From Natranaerovirga hydrolytica (GTDB taxonomy: Bacteria; Bacillota; Clostridia; Lachnospirales; DSM-24629): 64,000 bases of DNA. Of the stretch, positions 1-9,509 are shown piece by piece. The notes beneath the pieces were generated by a model that made no database searches, was not told where the DNA came from, and saw only the letters and a list, made by a program, of their open reading frames with translations. Numbering within the stretch: position 1 is the first letter of the stretch; each line of letters begins with the position of its first letter. The stretch covers positions 262,352-326,351 of the forward strand of contig NZ_SMGQ01000013.1 of the NCBI RefSeq assembly GCF_004339095.1. Direction: 5' to 3'. The position numbers and the translations under genes are program-made.

Positions 1-418
1 AAAAATATAAAATTAGAATTGTTTGGGCGAGAATAAGACAAAAGGAATGTAGGTTATGAAAAAAGTATATATAGGTTGTAGTGCAGAAGTCATATAAGCC
101 ATATAATAGCAGATAGAATAAATAAAACAACGCTAGAACAATTAGATAATATCCCCCCAATAGCTCAAGGTAAAAGAACTTAGTCATTTAGAGTAATGGG
201 TTCTTTAAGACTTGCTTAGAAAATGTAAGGAAATATCTGTAAAAATCTTTCCTGCAATTAATTGACACGATCCTACAGACCCAAAAAAAAGTGGTGAAAA
301 AGCAAATAAAATTATTGAATATCAATAATATATTATTGAGAAACATATTTTTTTGTGCTATAATTCATTTCAGTGATGTAAAAAATAATACTCAATTAAA
401 AATTAGGAGGTTTTATAA
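1..418 (+). other. Non-coding leader with decayed coding remnants
   Basis: No intact gene is visible. A short ATG reading frame at 57 opens with MKKVYIGCSAEVI and stops. Further on, around 267-330, a frame reads HDPTDPKKSGEKANKIIEYQ before a stop and is interrupted upstream. Together these look like the ends of a decayed gene, but I cannot name the family. The last 80 bases hold the promoter and Shine-Dalgarno of the efflux operon. Confidence 0.35.
336..364 (+). promoter_or_regulatory. Sigma-A type promoter of the RND efflux operon
   Basis: TTGAGA at 336-341 and TATAAT at 359-364 are separated by 17 bases, about 55 bases before the first gene of the operon. The Shine-Dalgarno AGGAGG follows near 405. 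No operator is evident. Confidence 0.6.
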
Positions 419-1882
419 ATGAAAAAAATTGTTACTGTTGCATTAGTAGCATTGGTTTTAATAAATACAATATTTACCCCAATTCTTCACTTACAGGCTG
501 ATGAAAGTAAGTACGACAGAGAAGTTTATGATGTGATTCTTAATTTAGAAACAGTAAAAAGAATGGCAGTAGATTCCTCTAACCAAAGTAAAGAAGTAGA
601 GATTAACTTTAAAAGACTTGAAGAAGGGTTAAAAATGGCAGAAAGCGGCTATAAAGATGCCAAAGATTTAGAGAAGAATATTGGCAACATAGAAGATTTA
701 ATATGGACTGAGTTAAGAAATACCACAAGAGAAAAAGTCGCAAAAGAAAGAGAGTTACGAGATTTATTAAGAGGTAATGTTTATTTTGATATTGACTTGG
801 ATACGGACCTAGAAATGGGTGAAGATATTGAATACATAGAGTACATATTAGAAAACTTAGATATTCAAGGCCAGGCAGAAGAACTGATTTTTTTACTGAT
901 TGAACTGATGGCACTAACTCAACAAGAACAACTTGTTGGATTATTGCATAGTGTGGTATACGAATTAGAAATTGATGAGATGTTTGATGGTATGTCTTAT
1001 GAAGCGTTACAAGCAATTAATGATTTAGAGCACCAAAAAGAAACAGCCTATCTGACTTGGGAAAAAAGTGGCAAAGCATTATTAGAATTTCAAGCAGAAG
1101 CTTTATATGTTAGTGCCTTATCTCTGCAAAAAAGCATAGAAATTCAAAAAAATGCTTTAGATCTAACAGAGTTAATGATAAAAGAGCAAAAAATAAGATT
1201 AGAACAAGATATGGTCACGCCTATTATGGTCGATATGTTAGAACTTGAAAAAGAACAACTGGAACTAGAAATATTGAAATTAGAAAATTCTCTTGAAAGT
1301 CTTAAAGCAGAATTACTCAAAACAGTTGGTTTGCCTTTAGATAGAAAGGTTTACTTAGCAGACATAGAGATTGGGTATAGAAAAGAAGCGGATTTTGAAG
1401 CATCTTTATCAAATGCTTTAAATCAAGGACTTGAAATAGAAATGCAAAAAAGAGATATAGAATTTATAAAAGAACAAAAAGAAGAAGCTGTTTCTAAAGG
1501 ACATATTAGTAGAAATTCAAGTGAGTACAGAATGTACGAATTAGATATAGATGAAGCTTACTTAACATTAGATGCCTTAAAAGATAGTACTAGGATTGCA
1601 GTGAAACAATCCGTTAACGCTTTTGATGAGAATTTGAGACAATTAGAAATAGCTAAAAAAGGTTTGGCGCTACAAGAAGAAGCCCTAAGAGGTGCAAAAT
1701 TACAAGAGGAATTAGGTATGAATACACCACTAGATGTATTTGAAGCAACAATAAACAAAGCAGAAACAGAAATGATGATACAATTGGCTCAATATCAAAT
1801 GTATTTGGTAGAAAAAGAGTTGAGTTTAGTGGAAAATGGATTTATTTTACAAACTGGAATGGCGAATTTGCAAGCTAATTAA
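419..1882 (+). CDS. TolC-like outer component of an RND efflux system
   Basis: The 487-residue protein has an N-terminal signal peptide (residues 1-27) followed by almost uninterrupted amphipathic helix. It shows two related halves with long heptad-rich stretches (about 240-300 and 390-470), as in the TolC/OEP fold. It is first in an operon with an adaptor and an RND pump, the classic tripartite order. A clear outer-membrane beta-barrel insertion is hard to see: the regions where barrel strands would lie (about 115-200 and 355-370) are acidic and helical or short. In a presumed monoderm the protein may be a periplasm-like or wall-spanning duct rather than a pore. AGGAGG precedes the ATG by 8 bases. 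Confidence 0.7.
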   Translation: MKKIVTVALVALVLINTIFTPILHLQADESKYDREVYDVILNLETVKRMAVDSSNQSKEVEINFKRLEEGLKMAESGYKDAKDLEKNIGNIEDLIWTELRNTTREKVAKERELRDLLRGNVYFDIDLDTDLEMGEDIEYIEYILENLDIQGQAEELIFLLIELMALTQQEQLVGLLHSVVYELEIDEMFDGMSYEALQAINDLEHQKETAYLTWEKSGKALLEFQAEALYVSALSLQKSIEIQKNALDLTELMIKEQKIRLEQDMVTPIMVDMLELEKEQLELEILKLENSLESLKAELLKTVGLPLDRKVYLADIEIGYRKEADFEASLSNALNQGLEIEMQKRDIEFIKEQKEEAVSKGHISRNSSEYRMYELDIDEAYLTLDALKDSTRIAVKQSVNAFDENLRQLEIAKKGLALQEEALRGAKLQEELGMNTPLDVFEATINKAETEMMIQLAQYQMYLVEKELSLVENGFILQTGMANLQAN

Positions 1883-1905
1883 TGCTGTAAGGAGGATATG
1901 AATAA

Positions 1906-3246
1906 ATGAATAAAAATAAAGAAAAAAAATGGTATAAAAGTATGATTTTTAAACTAAGTACTTTAGTTGTTGTGATAGGTATTGTAGGGGTTTTTTATCT
2001 CAATTCTCTACAAGGAGAAGAACAAGAGGTTATAACAGAAAATAACGCCAAGCCTTTAGTGGAAGTTATGGAGATGGGAAGAAGAGATCTTCATAAAAAA
2101 ACCAATTTAATAGGTCATGTTCAGTCAGGCGATACAAGAGCAGTTATGCCACAAATCTCAGGAGAAGTTTTAGAAGTATATGTTCAAGAAGGAGACTTTG
2201 TTCAAAAAGGAGATGTATTGTTAAAAATAGACGATACAGATTATAAGTTACAATCAGATGAAGCGAGGATTGGGTTGAATGCAGCAAGAATCCAATTAGA
2301 AGAAGCAAGAAGTGGCGCCAGCAATGCTCAATTGATTGAAGCAGATACCAGCGTTGAACAAGCAAAAAAAGCTGTGGAACAACTTGAAAAAGAATATGAC
2401 AGAATCACAAGATTATATGAGGAAAACTTTGTATCTATACAAGAATATGAACAAGTAAAAATGCAATATGATAATGCAAGAGAACAATTAAGATTGGCTA
2501 AAGCTTATCAGGAAACCACAGAAGAAGGTGCAACAGAACATCAAATAGCTGCCTTAGAATCACAAATTGATAGAGCGAGTTTAGGTGTTGAGTTGGCTAA
2601 TCAAATGGTTGAAAGAACCGTTGTTAGAGCACCTATAGACGGTCAAATTGTATCAGTTGAAGCAAAAGCAGGAGATTTGATTGGTACAACAGGATATGCG
2701 TTTATTATTATGAATGAAGACAATATGCAAGTCAGTGCAACGGTGCCTGAATCTTACATAAATAATATATATACAGGTCAAGATGTAGTCGTTAATGTTC
2801 CGGCAGCAAAATCAACTCACTATGATGGCGTTATAAACACAGTAGGAAAAATGCCACCAGAAGGATCTAGGGCTTACCCTATAGAAATCAGCTTGGAAAA
2901 TGAAGATGAGTTACTAAGAATGGGGATGTATTCTAGTATAGAAATGATTGTAGAAAGTGCATTAGATACTTTATATGTCCCTAGAAAAGCTTTAATAATG
3001 GATAATGAAGCGTATTATGTATTTGTTGTCAATGAAGAAAATACAGTAGAGCGAGTTAAAGTCAAAACAGGTCTTTCTGAAAATGGTTATGTTGCTATAA
3101 CTGAAGGACTTAATGAAGGCCAACAAGTAGTCATTGAAGGCACAAATGTTATTGAAGTAGGTGATGAAGTGAAAATCAGTACACCTAATCAAGAAAGTGC
3201 TAAAGCAAGAGATCTGGATGCAAATGAGGTAGGTGTTGTACGTTGA
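1906..3246 (+). CDS. RND efflux membrane fusion protein (HlyD/AcrA family adaptor)
   Basis: The 446-residue adaptor has one N-terminal membrane anchor (about residues 12-30). A lipoyl-like half-motif follows (VMPQISGEVLEVYVQEGDFV, about 80-100), then an alpha-helical hairpin (about 115-215), the second lipoyl half (VRAPIDGQIVSVEAKAGDLI, about 243-262) and beta-barrel and membrane-proximal domains. It would link the pump at 3243 to the TolC-like protein just upstream. GGAGG at 1891 is 10 bases before the chosen ATG; a closer ATG at 1898 gives only a three-codon frame. Its stop overlaps the start of the pump gene. Confidence 0.88.
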   Translation: MNKNKEKKWYKSMIFKLSTLVVVIGIVGVFYLNSLQGEEQEVITENNAKPLVEVMEMGRRDLHKKTNLIGHVQSGDTRAVMPQISGEVLEVYVQEGDFVQKGDVLLKIDDTDYKLQSDEARIGLNAARIQLEEARSGASNAQLIEADTSVEQAKKAVEQLEKEYDRITRLYEENFVSIQEYEQVKMQYDNAREQLRLAKAYQETTEEGATEHQIAALESQIDRASLGVELANQMVERTVVRAPIDGQIVSVEAKAGDLIGTTGYAFIIMNEDNMQVSATVPESYINNIYTGQDVVVNVPAAKSTHYDGVINTVGKMPPEGSRAYPIEISLENEDELLRMGMYSSIEMIVESALDTLYVPRKALIMDNEAYYVFVVNEENTVERVKVKTGLSENGYVAITEGLNEGQQVVIEGTNVIEVGDEVKISTPNQESAKARDLDANEVGVVR

Positions 3247-6200
3247 ATTTATCAAAACTAGGTATAAAAAGACCCGTAACCATTTTAATGGCAGTATTAA
3301 TCGTTATACTTATTGGAAGCATTTCATTTAGTCGATTACCAATTGATTTATATCCTGACTTTGAATTTCCAGTAGTACTTGTAAGCACAAGTTATAATGG
3401 TGCCGGGCCACATGAAGTAGAAAGTATGGTTACAAGGAATTTAGAAAGTGCATTATCAACAGTAGACGGATTAGAATCCATATCATCTACATCTAGGTAT
3501 GGACACAGTGAAATTATCCTTATGTTTGACTGGGGAGTGGATATGGATTTTGCGGCATTAGAAACACGAGAAATGGTTGATTTAGTGTCGGAACAATTGC
3601 CTAATGATGTGGGTAAACCTATTGTATTACAATTAAATCCAAATATGATGCCTATTATTCAATTTGGTATGAGTGGCGATTTAACCCTTACAGAAATGAC
3701 TGAGATTGCAGAAACCAATGTGTTAAATCAATTAGAGCGTATTGAAGGTGTTGCTAATGTTGATATTGGTGGAGGTTATGAAAGACAGATAGAAATCTTA
3801 GTGGATCCTTATAAAGTCAATAGTTATGGTTTATCTTATGAACAAATTATGGAAGTCATTAGTGCTAGTAACTTAGATGTTTCTGGTGGAGAGATTATTG
3901 ATGGAGAAAGGCGATATGGCATTAGAACCTTAGGGGAGTTTCAATCCATAGAGGAAATAGAAGAACTGATTATAGGTAGTAATCAAGGCGGGCCTATAAA
4001 ACTTAAAGAAGTTGGAAGGGTTAATGATATTAATCAAGAAATACAACCATTATCAAGATTAAACGGCGAGCCAACGGTTTCTATTAGTGTACAAAAAGAA
4101 AGTGATGCCAATACAGTGGCTGTATCTCAAGCCGTCATAAAAGAAATACAATCAATAGAAGAAACCCTTAGTAATGTAACGTTTGAAGTGGCAATGGACC
4201 AAAGTGAAATTGTACAAGATACCATAGATAGCATTGTAGAGATGGCTATTATTGGGGCAATACTGGCAATGATTATTTTGTATTTGTTCTTAGGGAATTT
4301 TAAGGCAACAATTATTGTTGGATTATCTATACCCATATCTGTCATTGCAACTTTTATCCTTGTTTATTTTAGAGGCGATTCTCTTAATCTATTAACATTA
4401 GGAGGCCTTGCATTAGGAATAGGTATGATGGTAGATAGTGCCATTGTTATTTTAGAAAATATATTCAGAAAAAGAGAGCTTGGCGCAGAACCCGTTGAAG
4501 GTGCAGAAGAAGGTGCTAAGGAAGTGACAGGTGCAATCATAGCAGCAACTTTAACCACTGTCGCAGCTTTTTTACCAGTTGTATTTGTAGAAGGTATTGC
4601 AGGATTATTATTTGCACCACTATCTTGGACAGTTACATTCTCATTGATTGGTTCATTGGTGGTTGCAATAACAGTGATCCCTGTATTAACGGTAAAGTTA
4701 GTGCCTAAAGGAACCAATATTTTAAAAGAAAAAGCTAAAATACCTAAAATGGTAGATGGATTATTAAATAAATTAATTGCATTTTACGAAAAAGTTTTAA
4801 AGAATGGTTTGAAAAGAAGATTCATTGTTATGTTAACTTTGGTGGGAATCATTGTCTTAACCGTTTTACTTTCCCCACTAGTTGGTTTCGATTTTTTGCC
4901 GGCTATGGATACAGGAGAAATAGTTATTCAAGTGGAATTGCCTAAAGGTTCACCTATATCTAATACAGCAGATCTCGTATTTGATATAGAAGATAGAATT
5001 AGTGAAGTGCCAGAGATCAACAATGTGTTCAGCCAAATTGGTAGTGGCGGTAATGAAGAAGAAGCAACTTTGAATCTAAAACTGGTTCCCGAAAGAGAGC
5101 GAGAAAAAGATGCTTTTGTCGTAGCCAATGAAATCAGAGAGATGATGCCAAACTTGCCAGGCGTTGATTTTCTAGTTGTAGAACAGGATATGGCGGGAAC
5201 AGCAACCGCTTTAGGTGATGATATAGAAATTGCAATAAGAGGAAATAGTTTAGAAACCCTAGAAGTGCTATCAGAAGAAATTGCAGATATTGTAAGAAGT
5301 GTAGAAGGAACAACTGAAGTGAGTACCAGTTTTGATGAGCCAAGGTATGAAATTCAAATTGAGTTAGATAGAGATAGAGCACAGACCTTTGGTGTAACAC
5401 CATACCATATTGGTTCTTTTATTTCACTAATGACAGATACACAGTTAATTTCTTTCTATCGTGAAGATGGAGAAGAATACAATATTAGGTATGGATTTGA
5501 TGGCAAAGAAAATTTAAGCATTGATACAATTCAAACGATGTTAATGAGAACACCCACAGGAGATTTGGTTCCTATTGAAGAATTAGCAACATTAACAATA
5601 GCTCAAGCACCTGAACAGATTAGCAGAGAAAATCAAATGCGAACAGGTTTTGTGAATGCTAATGTCAGTGGCAGAGATTTAAGCAGTGTAATGGTAGATG
5701 TTGAAGAACTAATGAGTGACTTTGACTTGCCAGATAATTATTTTATAGATTATGCCGGTTTGTATGAAGAAATGAACTATGCATTTACGGAATTGATATT
5801 TGCATTAGGGCTTGGTATTATTTTAGTGTATATGGTTATGGCAGCTCAATTTGAATCCTTATTGTATCCATTTATTATAATGTTTACATTGCCGTTAACC
5901 CTAATTGGTGTCATACTTTCACTACTTTTAACCAATACCACCCTAAGTATTATAGCTTTTGTAGGTATTATAACATTAGCAGGTATTGTTGTTAATAATG
6001 GTATTGTAATGGTAGATTATATTAACTTGTTGTACCATCAAAAAGGATTTAGTCGTAATGAAGCTATTATAGAAGCAGGAAAGACTAGATTAAGGCCAAT
6101 TTTAATGACAACGTTAACCACAGTACTGGGGATGTTTCCTATGGCTCTTGGAATAGGTGAAGGTGCAGAAGTTAGAGCGCCAATGGCAATTGTTACAATT

Positions 6201-6317
6201 GGTGGTTTAATTACTTCAACCATTTTGACTTTAATATTGGTACCTGTAATCTACTCATTGTTAGATGATTTAAGATTATTTATAAGTAAAAAATACAATA
6301 AAATAAAAACATCATAG
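3243..6317 (+). CDS. RND family efflux pump, inner-membrane permease
   Basis: This 1024-residue pump has the RND layout: one N-terminal helix, a large extracytoplasmic loop, six helices (about 335-540), a second loop and a final helix bundle (about 850-1010). The family signature GGLALGIGMMVDSAIVILEN is present near residue 390, with the proton-relay acidic residue in GMMVDS. It is closest in type to the HAE/SwrC group found in Firmicutes. It should export hydrophobic or amphipathic compounds using the proton or sodium gradient. Translation starts at TTG, whose bases overlap the adaptor's stop codon, implying coupling. The substrate cannot be read from sequence. Confidence 0.92.
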   Translation: MNLSKLGIKRPVTILMAVLIVILIGSISFSRLPIDLYPDFEFPVVLVSTSYNGAGPHEVESMVTRNLESALSTVDGLESISSTSRYGHSEIILMFDWGVDMDFAALETREMVDLVSEQLPNDVGKPIVLQLNPNMMPIIQFGMSGDLTLTEMTEIAETNVLNQLERIEGVANVDIGGGYERQIEILVDPYKVNSYGLSYEQIMEVISASNLDVSGGEIIDGERRYGIRTLGEFQSIEEIEELIIGSNQGGPIKLKEVGRVNDINQEIQPLSRLNGEPTVSISVQKESDANTVAVSQAVIKEIQSIEETLSNVTFEVAMDQSEIVQDTIDSIVEMAIIGAILAMIILYLFLGNFKATIIVGLSIPISVIATFILVYFRGDSLNLLTLGGLALGIGMMVDSAIVILENIFRKRELGAEPVEGAEEGAKEVTGAIIAATLTTVAAFLPVVFVEGIAGLLFAPLSWTVTFSLIGSLVVAITVIPVLTVKLVPKGTNILKEKAKIPKMVDGLLNKLIAFYEKVLKNGLKRRFIVMLTLVGIIVLTVLLSPLVGFDFLPAMDTGEIVIQVELPKGSPISNTADLVFDIEDRISEVPEINNVFSQIGSGGNEEEATLNLKLVPEREREKDAFVVANEIREMMPNLPGVDFLVVEQDMAGTATALGDDIEIAIRGNSLETLEVLSEEIADIVRSVEGTTEVSTSFDEPRYEIQIELDRDRAQTFGVTPYHIGSFISLMTDTQLISFYREDGEEYNIRYGFDGKENLSIDTIQTMLMRTPTGDLVPIEELATLTIAQAPEQISRENQMRTGFVNANVSGRDLSSVMVDVEELMSDFDLPDNYFIDYAGLYEEMNYAFTELIFALGLGIILVYMVMAAQFESLLYPFIIMFTLPLTLIGVILSLLLTNTTLSIIAFVGIITLAGIVVNNGIVMVDYINLLYHQKGFSRNEAIIEAGKTRLRPILMTTLTTVLGMFPMALGIGEGAEVRAPMAIVTIGGLITSTILTLILVPVIYSLLDDLRLFISKKYNKIKTS

Positions 6318-6322
6318 GTTGT

Positions 6323-6360
6323 AAAAAAAAGTCGATTCTTGAGAAAGGGTCGACTTTTTT
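6323..6360 (+). terminator. Rho-independent terminator of the RND operon
   Basis: AAAAGTCGA (6327-6335) pairs with TCGACTTTT (6350-6358) and is followed by a T run, directly after the pump gene. Confidence 0.85.
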
Positions 6361-6555
6361 AGTGTGTATTGACAAAAAAATAACTAAAATTTAAATCATA
6401 CAATGACTTTTAATAGATATAATCAGTAACAGAAGGATGACTGAAGAAAAAAAAGATGTTAAAAATATAACAAAAAATAGGCTGAATTCATAAGTAAACT
6501 GTTAAAATTGGAGAAAATTAAATAATATCAAAAGAAAGAACCATAGGATAAGTTG

Positions 6556-6650
6556 TTGACTTAGAAAAGAAAAGATGATAATCTATGACTAGTTAAATAG
6601 TTAACAAACGGAAAATATTTTTTTGCTGGCGATAGTTAATTATTTAACTA
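6556..6650 (+). promoter_or_regulatory. adhE promoter with two Rex-like operators
   Basis: A promoter TTGACT (6556-6561), 17 bases, TAATCT (6579-6584) is followed by two 18-base inverted repeats. TAGTTAAATAGTTAACAA at 6590-6607 differs from the Rex consensus TTGTTAA-N4-TTAACAA at one position. TAGTTAATTATTTAACTA at 6633-6650 differs at three. Both lie downstream of the -10, where a bound repressor would block transcription. Rex senses the NADH/NAD+ ratio and classically represses adhE in Firmicutes. The rest of the 6318-6677 gap shows no gene. Confidence 0.7.
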
Positions 6651-6677
6651 TATAAAACATTAAAAAGGAGTTTTGAA

Positions 6678-9272
6678 ATGGCAGAGAAAAAGAAAGAAAT
6701 GAATATTGAAGAAAACATTAATCAATTGGTTAGTAATGCAAAAAAGTCATTAGAAGAATATATGTTAATGGATCAAGAAAAAATAGATACCATAGTAAAA
6801 GAAATGGCATTGGCTGGTTTAGACAAACATATGTATTTAGCTAAATGTGCTATTAATGAAACACAAAGAGGTATTTATGAAGATAAGATAACTAAAAATA
6901 TATTTTCAACGGAATACATTTATCATAGCATTAAGTATGAAAAAACCGTAGGAATCGTAGAAGATAACGATGAAGATGATTATATGGAAGTTGCTGAGCC
7001 AGTTGGAATTGTAGCAGGTGTAACGCCTGTAACCAATCCCACATCTACAACCATGTTTAAATCCATTATATCTGCAAAAACAAGAAATCCAATTGTATTT
7101 GCTTTTCACCCTTCTGCTCAAAATTGTTCTGCTAAAGCAGCAGAAATATTAAAAGAAGCGGCAATAAAAGCAGGTGCACCAGAACATTGCATTCAATGGA
7201 TAGAGAATCCTTCTTTAGAAGCAACTCAAAAGTTAATGCATCACCCAGAAGTTTCTTTAATTCTTGCAACGGGTGGTTCAGGAATGGTTAAATCTGCATA
7301 CTCAACAGGTAAACCCGCTCTTGGGGTAGGGCCAGGAAATGTTCCGTGTTTCATTGAAAAAAGTGCGGATATAGAAAGGGCAGCCACAGATTTAATCTTA
7401 TCAAAATCATTTGATAATGGTATGATATGTGCCTCTGAGCAAGCAGCAATTATTGAAAAAAGCGTATACGATCAGACGGTTAATTATATGAAAAAGCAAA
7501 ATTGTTATTTTGCTAAAAAAGACGAAATTAAAAAAATAGAAGCAGTGGTGATGAACGTAGAAAAAGGTTCTGTTAATCCTGAAATTGTAGGGAAATCACC
7601 TTATGAAATTGCTCAATTAGCAAACATTAATATACCTAAAGAGACCAAGGTATTATGTTGTGAAATAGATGGGGTTGGAAAAGACTATTTACTATCCTAT
7701 GAGAAATTATCACCTGTATTAGCAGTGGTTAAGGCAAAAGACGCTAACGAAGGCATTAAGATGGCTGAAATAATGGTTGAGTTAGGTGGGTTAGGCCATT
7801 CTTCAGTAATCCATTCTAATGATGATGGAATCATAGAAAGATTTTCCAATCGATTAAAAACAGGAAGAATAATTGTGAATTCACCTTCTACTCACGGAGC
7901 CATTGGAGACATATACAACACCAATATGCCCTCTTTAACATTAGGTTGTGGTTCATATGGTAAGAATTCTACCACTTCTAATATTACAGCAGTTAATTTA
8001 ATCAATAAAAAAAGGGTGGCGAAAAGAAAAGTGAATATGCAATGGTTTAAGATACCTGAAAAAATATACTTTGAAGCAGGTTCTGTTCAGTACTTAACCA
8101 AGATGCCAGACATAAGCCGTGCACTGATTGTAACAGATCCTTATATGAGAGAATCAGGATATGTCAGTAAAGTATTGTACTATCTGAGAAAGCGTCTTGA
8201 CTATGTTAATTGTGAAATATTTGATGAAGTAGAACCGGATCCATCATTAGAAACGGTATATAAAGGAACAGAATTAATGAAAAGATTTCAGCCAGACGTT
8301 ATTATTGCATTAGGTGGCGGGTCTGCAATGGATGCTGCCAAAGGCATGTGGTTATTCTATGAGCAGCCAGATGCAGATTTTAATAGTATGTCATTGAAAT
8401 TTATGGATATTAGAAAAAGAATTTACAAATTCCCTAAAATAGGTAAAAAAGCAAAATTCGTTGCCATTCCCACTACATCAGGAACGGGTTCAGAGGTAAC
8501 GTCATTTGCGGTGATTACGGATAAAGAAAAGAACATAAAATATCCACTAGCTGATTATGAATTAACACCAGATGTGGCCATTATTGATCCGGATTTTGTA
8601 ATGACTGTTCCACCCAAGGTAACAGCTAATACAGGAATGGATGTATTAACTCATGCCATTGAAGCGTATGTATCTATTTTAGCCTCAGATTATACAGATG
8701 CATTGGCGTTAAAAGCAATACAATTGGTATTTGATTATTTACCACGAGCTTATAAAAATGGTCAAGATAAAGTGGCTAGAGAAAAAATTCATAACGCTTC
8801 TTGTATTGCAGGAATGGCATTTACAAATGCGTTTTTAGGTGTTAACCATTCTTTAGCACACAAATTAGGTGGAGAATTCCACATACCTCATGGTGCAGCA
8901 AATGCAATTTTATTGCCATATGTGATTGAATACAATGGTGTAGAAACACCAACAAAATTTGTTTCGTTTCCTAAATATGAAAAATACATTGCCCACGAAA
9001 AATATGCTGAAATAGCAAAACACTTGGGACTAAAAACGTCAACAGAAATAGAAGGCGTGCAATCTTTGGTCAAAGCAGTTAGAGATTTAATGAAAACATT
9101 AGATATTCCTCAAACCATTAGAGAACACGGCGTAGAAGAAAAAAGCTTTTTATCTAAGTTAGAGTATTTAGCAGATAAAGCTTTTGAAGATCAATGTACG
9201 ACATCAAACCCAAGAGTTCCACTAGTAAGTGAATTAAAATCAATTTACAAAACAGCATACTATGGAAAGTGA
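6678..9272 (+). CDS. adhE: Bifunctional acetaldehyde-CoA/alcohol dehydrogenase
   Basis: The 864-residue fusion has an N-terminal CoA-acylating aldehyde dehydrogenase half (about 1-440) and a C-terminal iron-dependent alcohol dehydrogenase half (about 455-864). The catalytic cysteine of the first half lies in [10 protein letters not shown] (about residue 251). The second half shows the nucleotide-binding [10 protein letters not shown] and the metal ligands in [12 protein letters not shown] and [17 protein letters not shown]. The enzyme turns acetyl-CoA into ethanol in two NADH-consuming steps, a redox sink in fermentation. Length matches the family. AAGGAG precedes the ATG, and two Rex-like sites lie upstream. 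Confidence 0.97.
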   Translation: MAEKKKEMNIEENINQLVSNAKKSLEEYMLMDQEKIDTIVKEMALAGLDKHMYLAKCAINETQRGIYEDKITKNIFSTEYIYHSIKYEKTVGIVEDNDEDDYMEVAEPVGIVAGVTPVTNPTSTTMFKSIISAKTRNPIVFAFHPSAQNCSAKAAEILKEAAIKAGAPEHCIQWIENPSLEATQKLMHHPEVSLILATGGSGMVKSAYSTGKPALGVGPGNVPCFIEKSADIERAATDLILSKSFDNGMICASEQAAIIEKSVYDQTVNYMKKQNCYFAKKDEIKKIEAVVMNVEKGSVNPEIVGKSPYEIAQLANINIPKETKVLCCEIDGVGKDYLLSYEKLSPVLAVVKAKDANEGIKMAEIMVELGGLGHSSVIHSNDDGIIERFSNRLKTGRIIVNSPSTHGAIGDIYNTNMPSLTLGCGSYGKNSTTSNITAVNLINKKRVAKRKVNMQWFKIPEKIYFEAGSVQYLTKMPDISRALIVTDPYMRESGYVSKVLYYLRKRLDYVNCEIFDEVEPDPSLETVYKGTELMKRFQPDVIIALGGGSAMDAAKGMWLFYEQPDADFNSMSLKFMDIRKRIYKFPKIGKKAKFVAIPTTSGTGSEVTSFAVITDKEKNIKYPLADYELTPDVAIIDPDFVMTVPPKVTANTGMDVLTHAIEAYVSILASDYTDALALKAIQLVFDYLPRAYKNGQDKVAREKIHNASCIAGMAFTNAFLGVNHSLAHKLGGEFHIPHGAANAILLPYVIEYNGVETPTKFVSFPKYEKYIAHEKYAEIAKHLGLKTSTEIEGVQSLVKAVRDLMKTLDIPQTIREHGVEEKSFLSKLEYLADKAFEDQCTTSNPRVPLVSELKSIYKTAYYGK

Positions 9273-9306
9273 TTTCAGCTAAACTAAAAAAATGCTAATA
9301 TGATAA

Positions 9307-9368
9307 GATACTTCCAAAGTAGACAGTCTAATGAATACATATAGACAGTTTACCTGGAGGTATTTTTT
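9307..9368 (+). terminator. Probable terminator after adhE
   Basis: A long imperfect hairpin runs from ATACTTCCA (about 9308) to TGGAGGTAT (about 9354-9362), with inner AGACAGTCTA/TAGACAGT pairing, and ends in a T run. Confidence 0.6.
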
Positions 9369-9509
9369 ATTGTATGTAAAAGAATGTTTGGTATGTGTTT
9401 ACTTTTTTCGACTATATTTTACAAAGTCCATACATAACATAGAATACATCTTACAATGATGTGATAAAGTGTGTTTAAGACATTAAGATTAAGGACAAGG
9501 AGTGATTAA

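Noticed and set aside
1898-1909. Three-codon leader peptide before the RND adaptor
   Set aside because: The ATG is only two bases from GGAGG, and the adaptor's own ATG is well placed; nothing suggests a regulatory leader.
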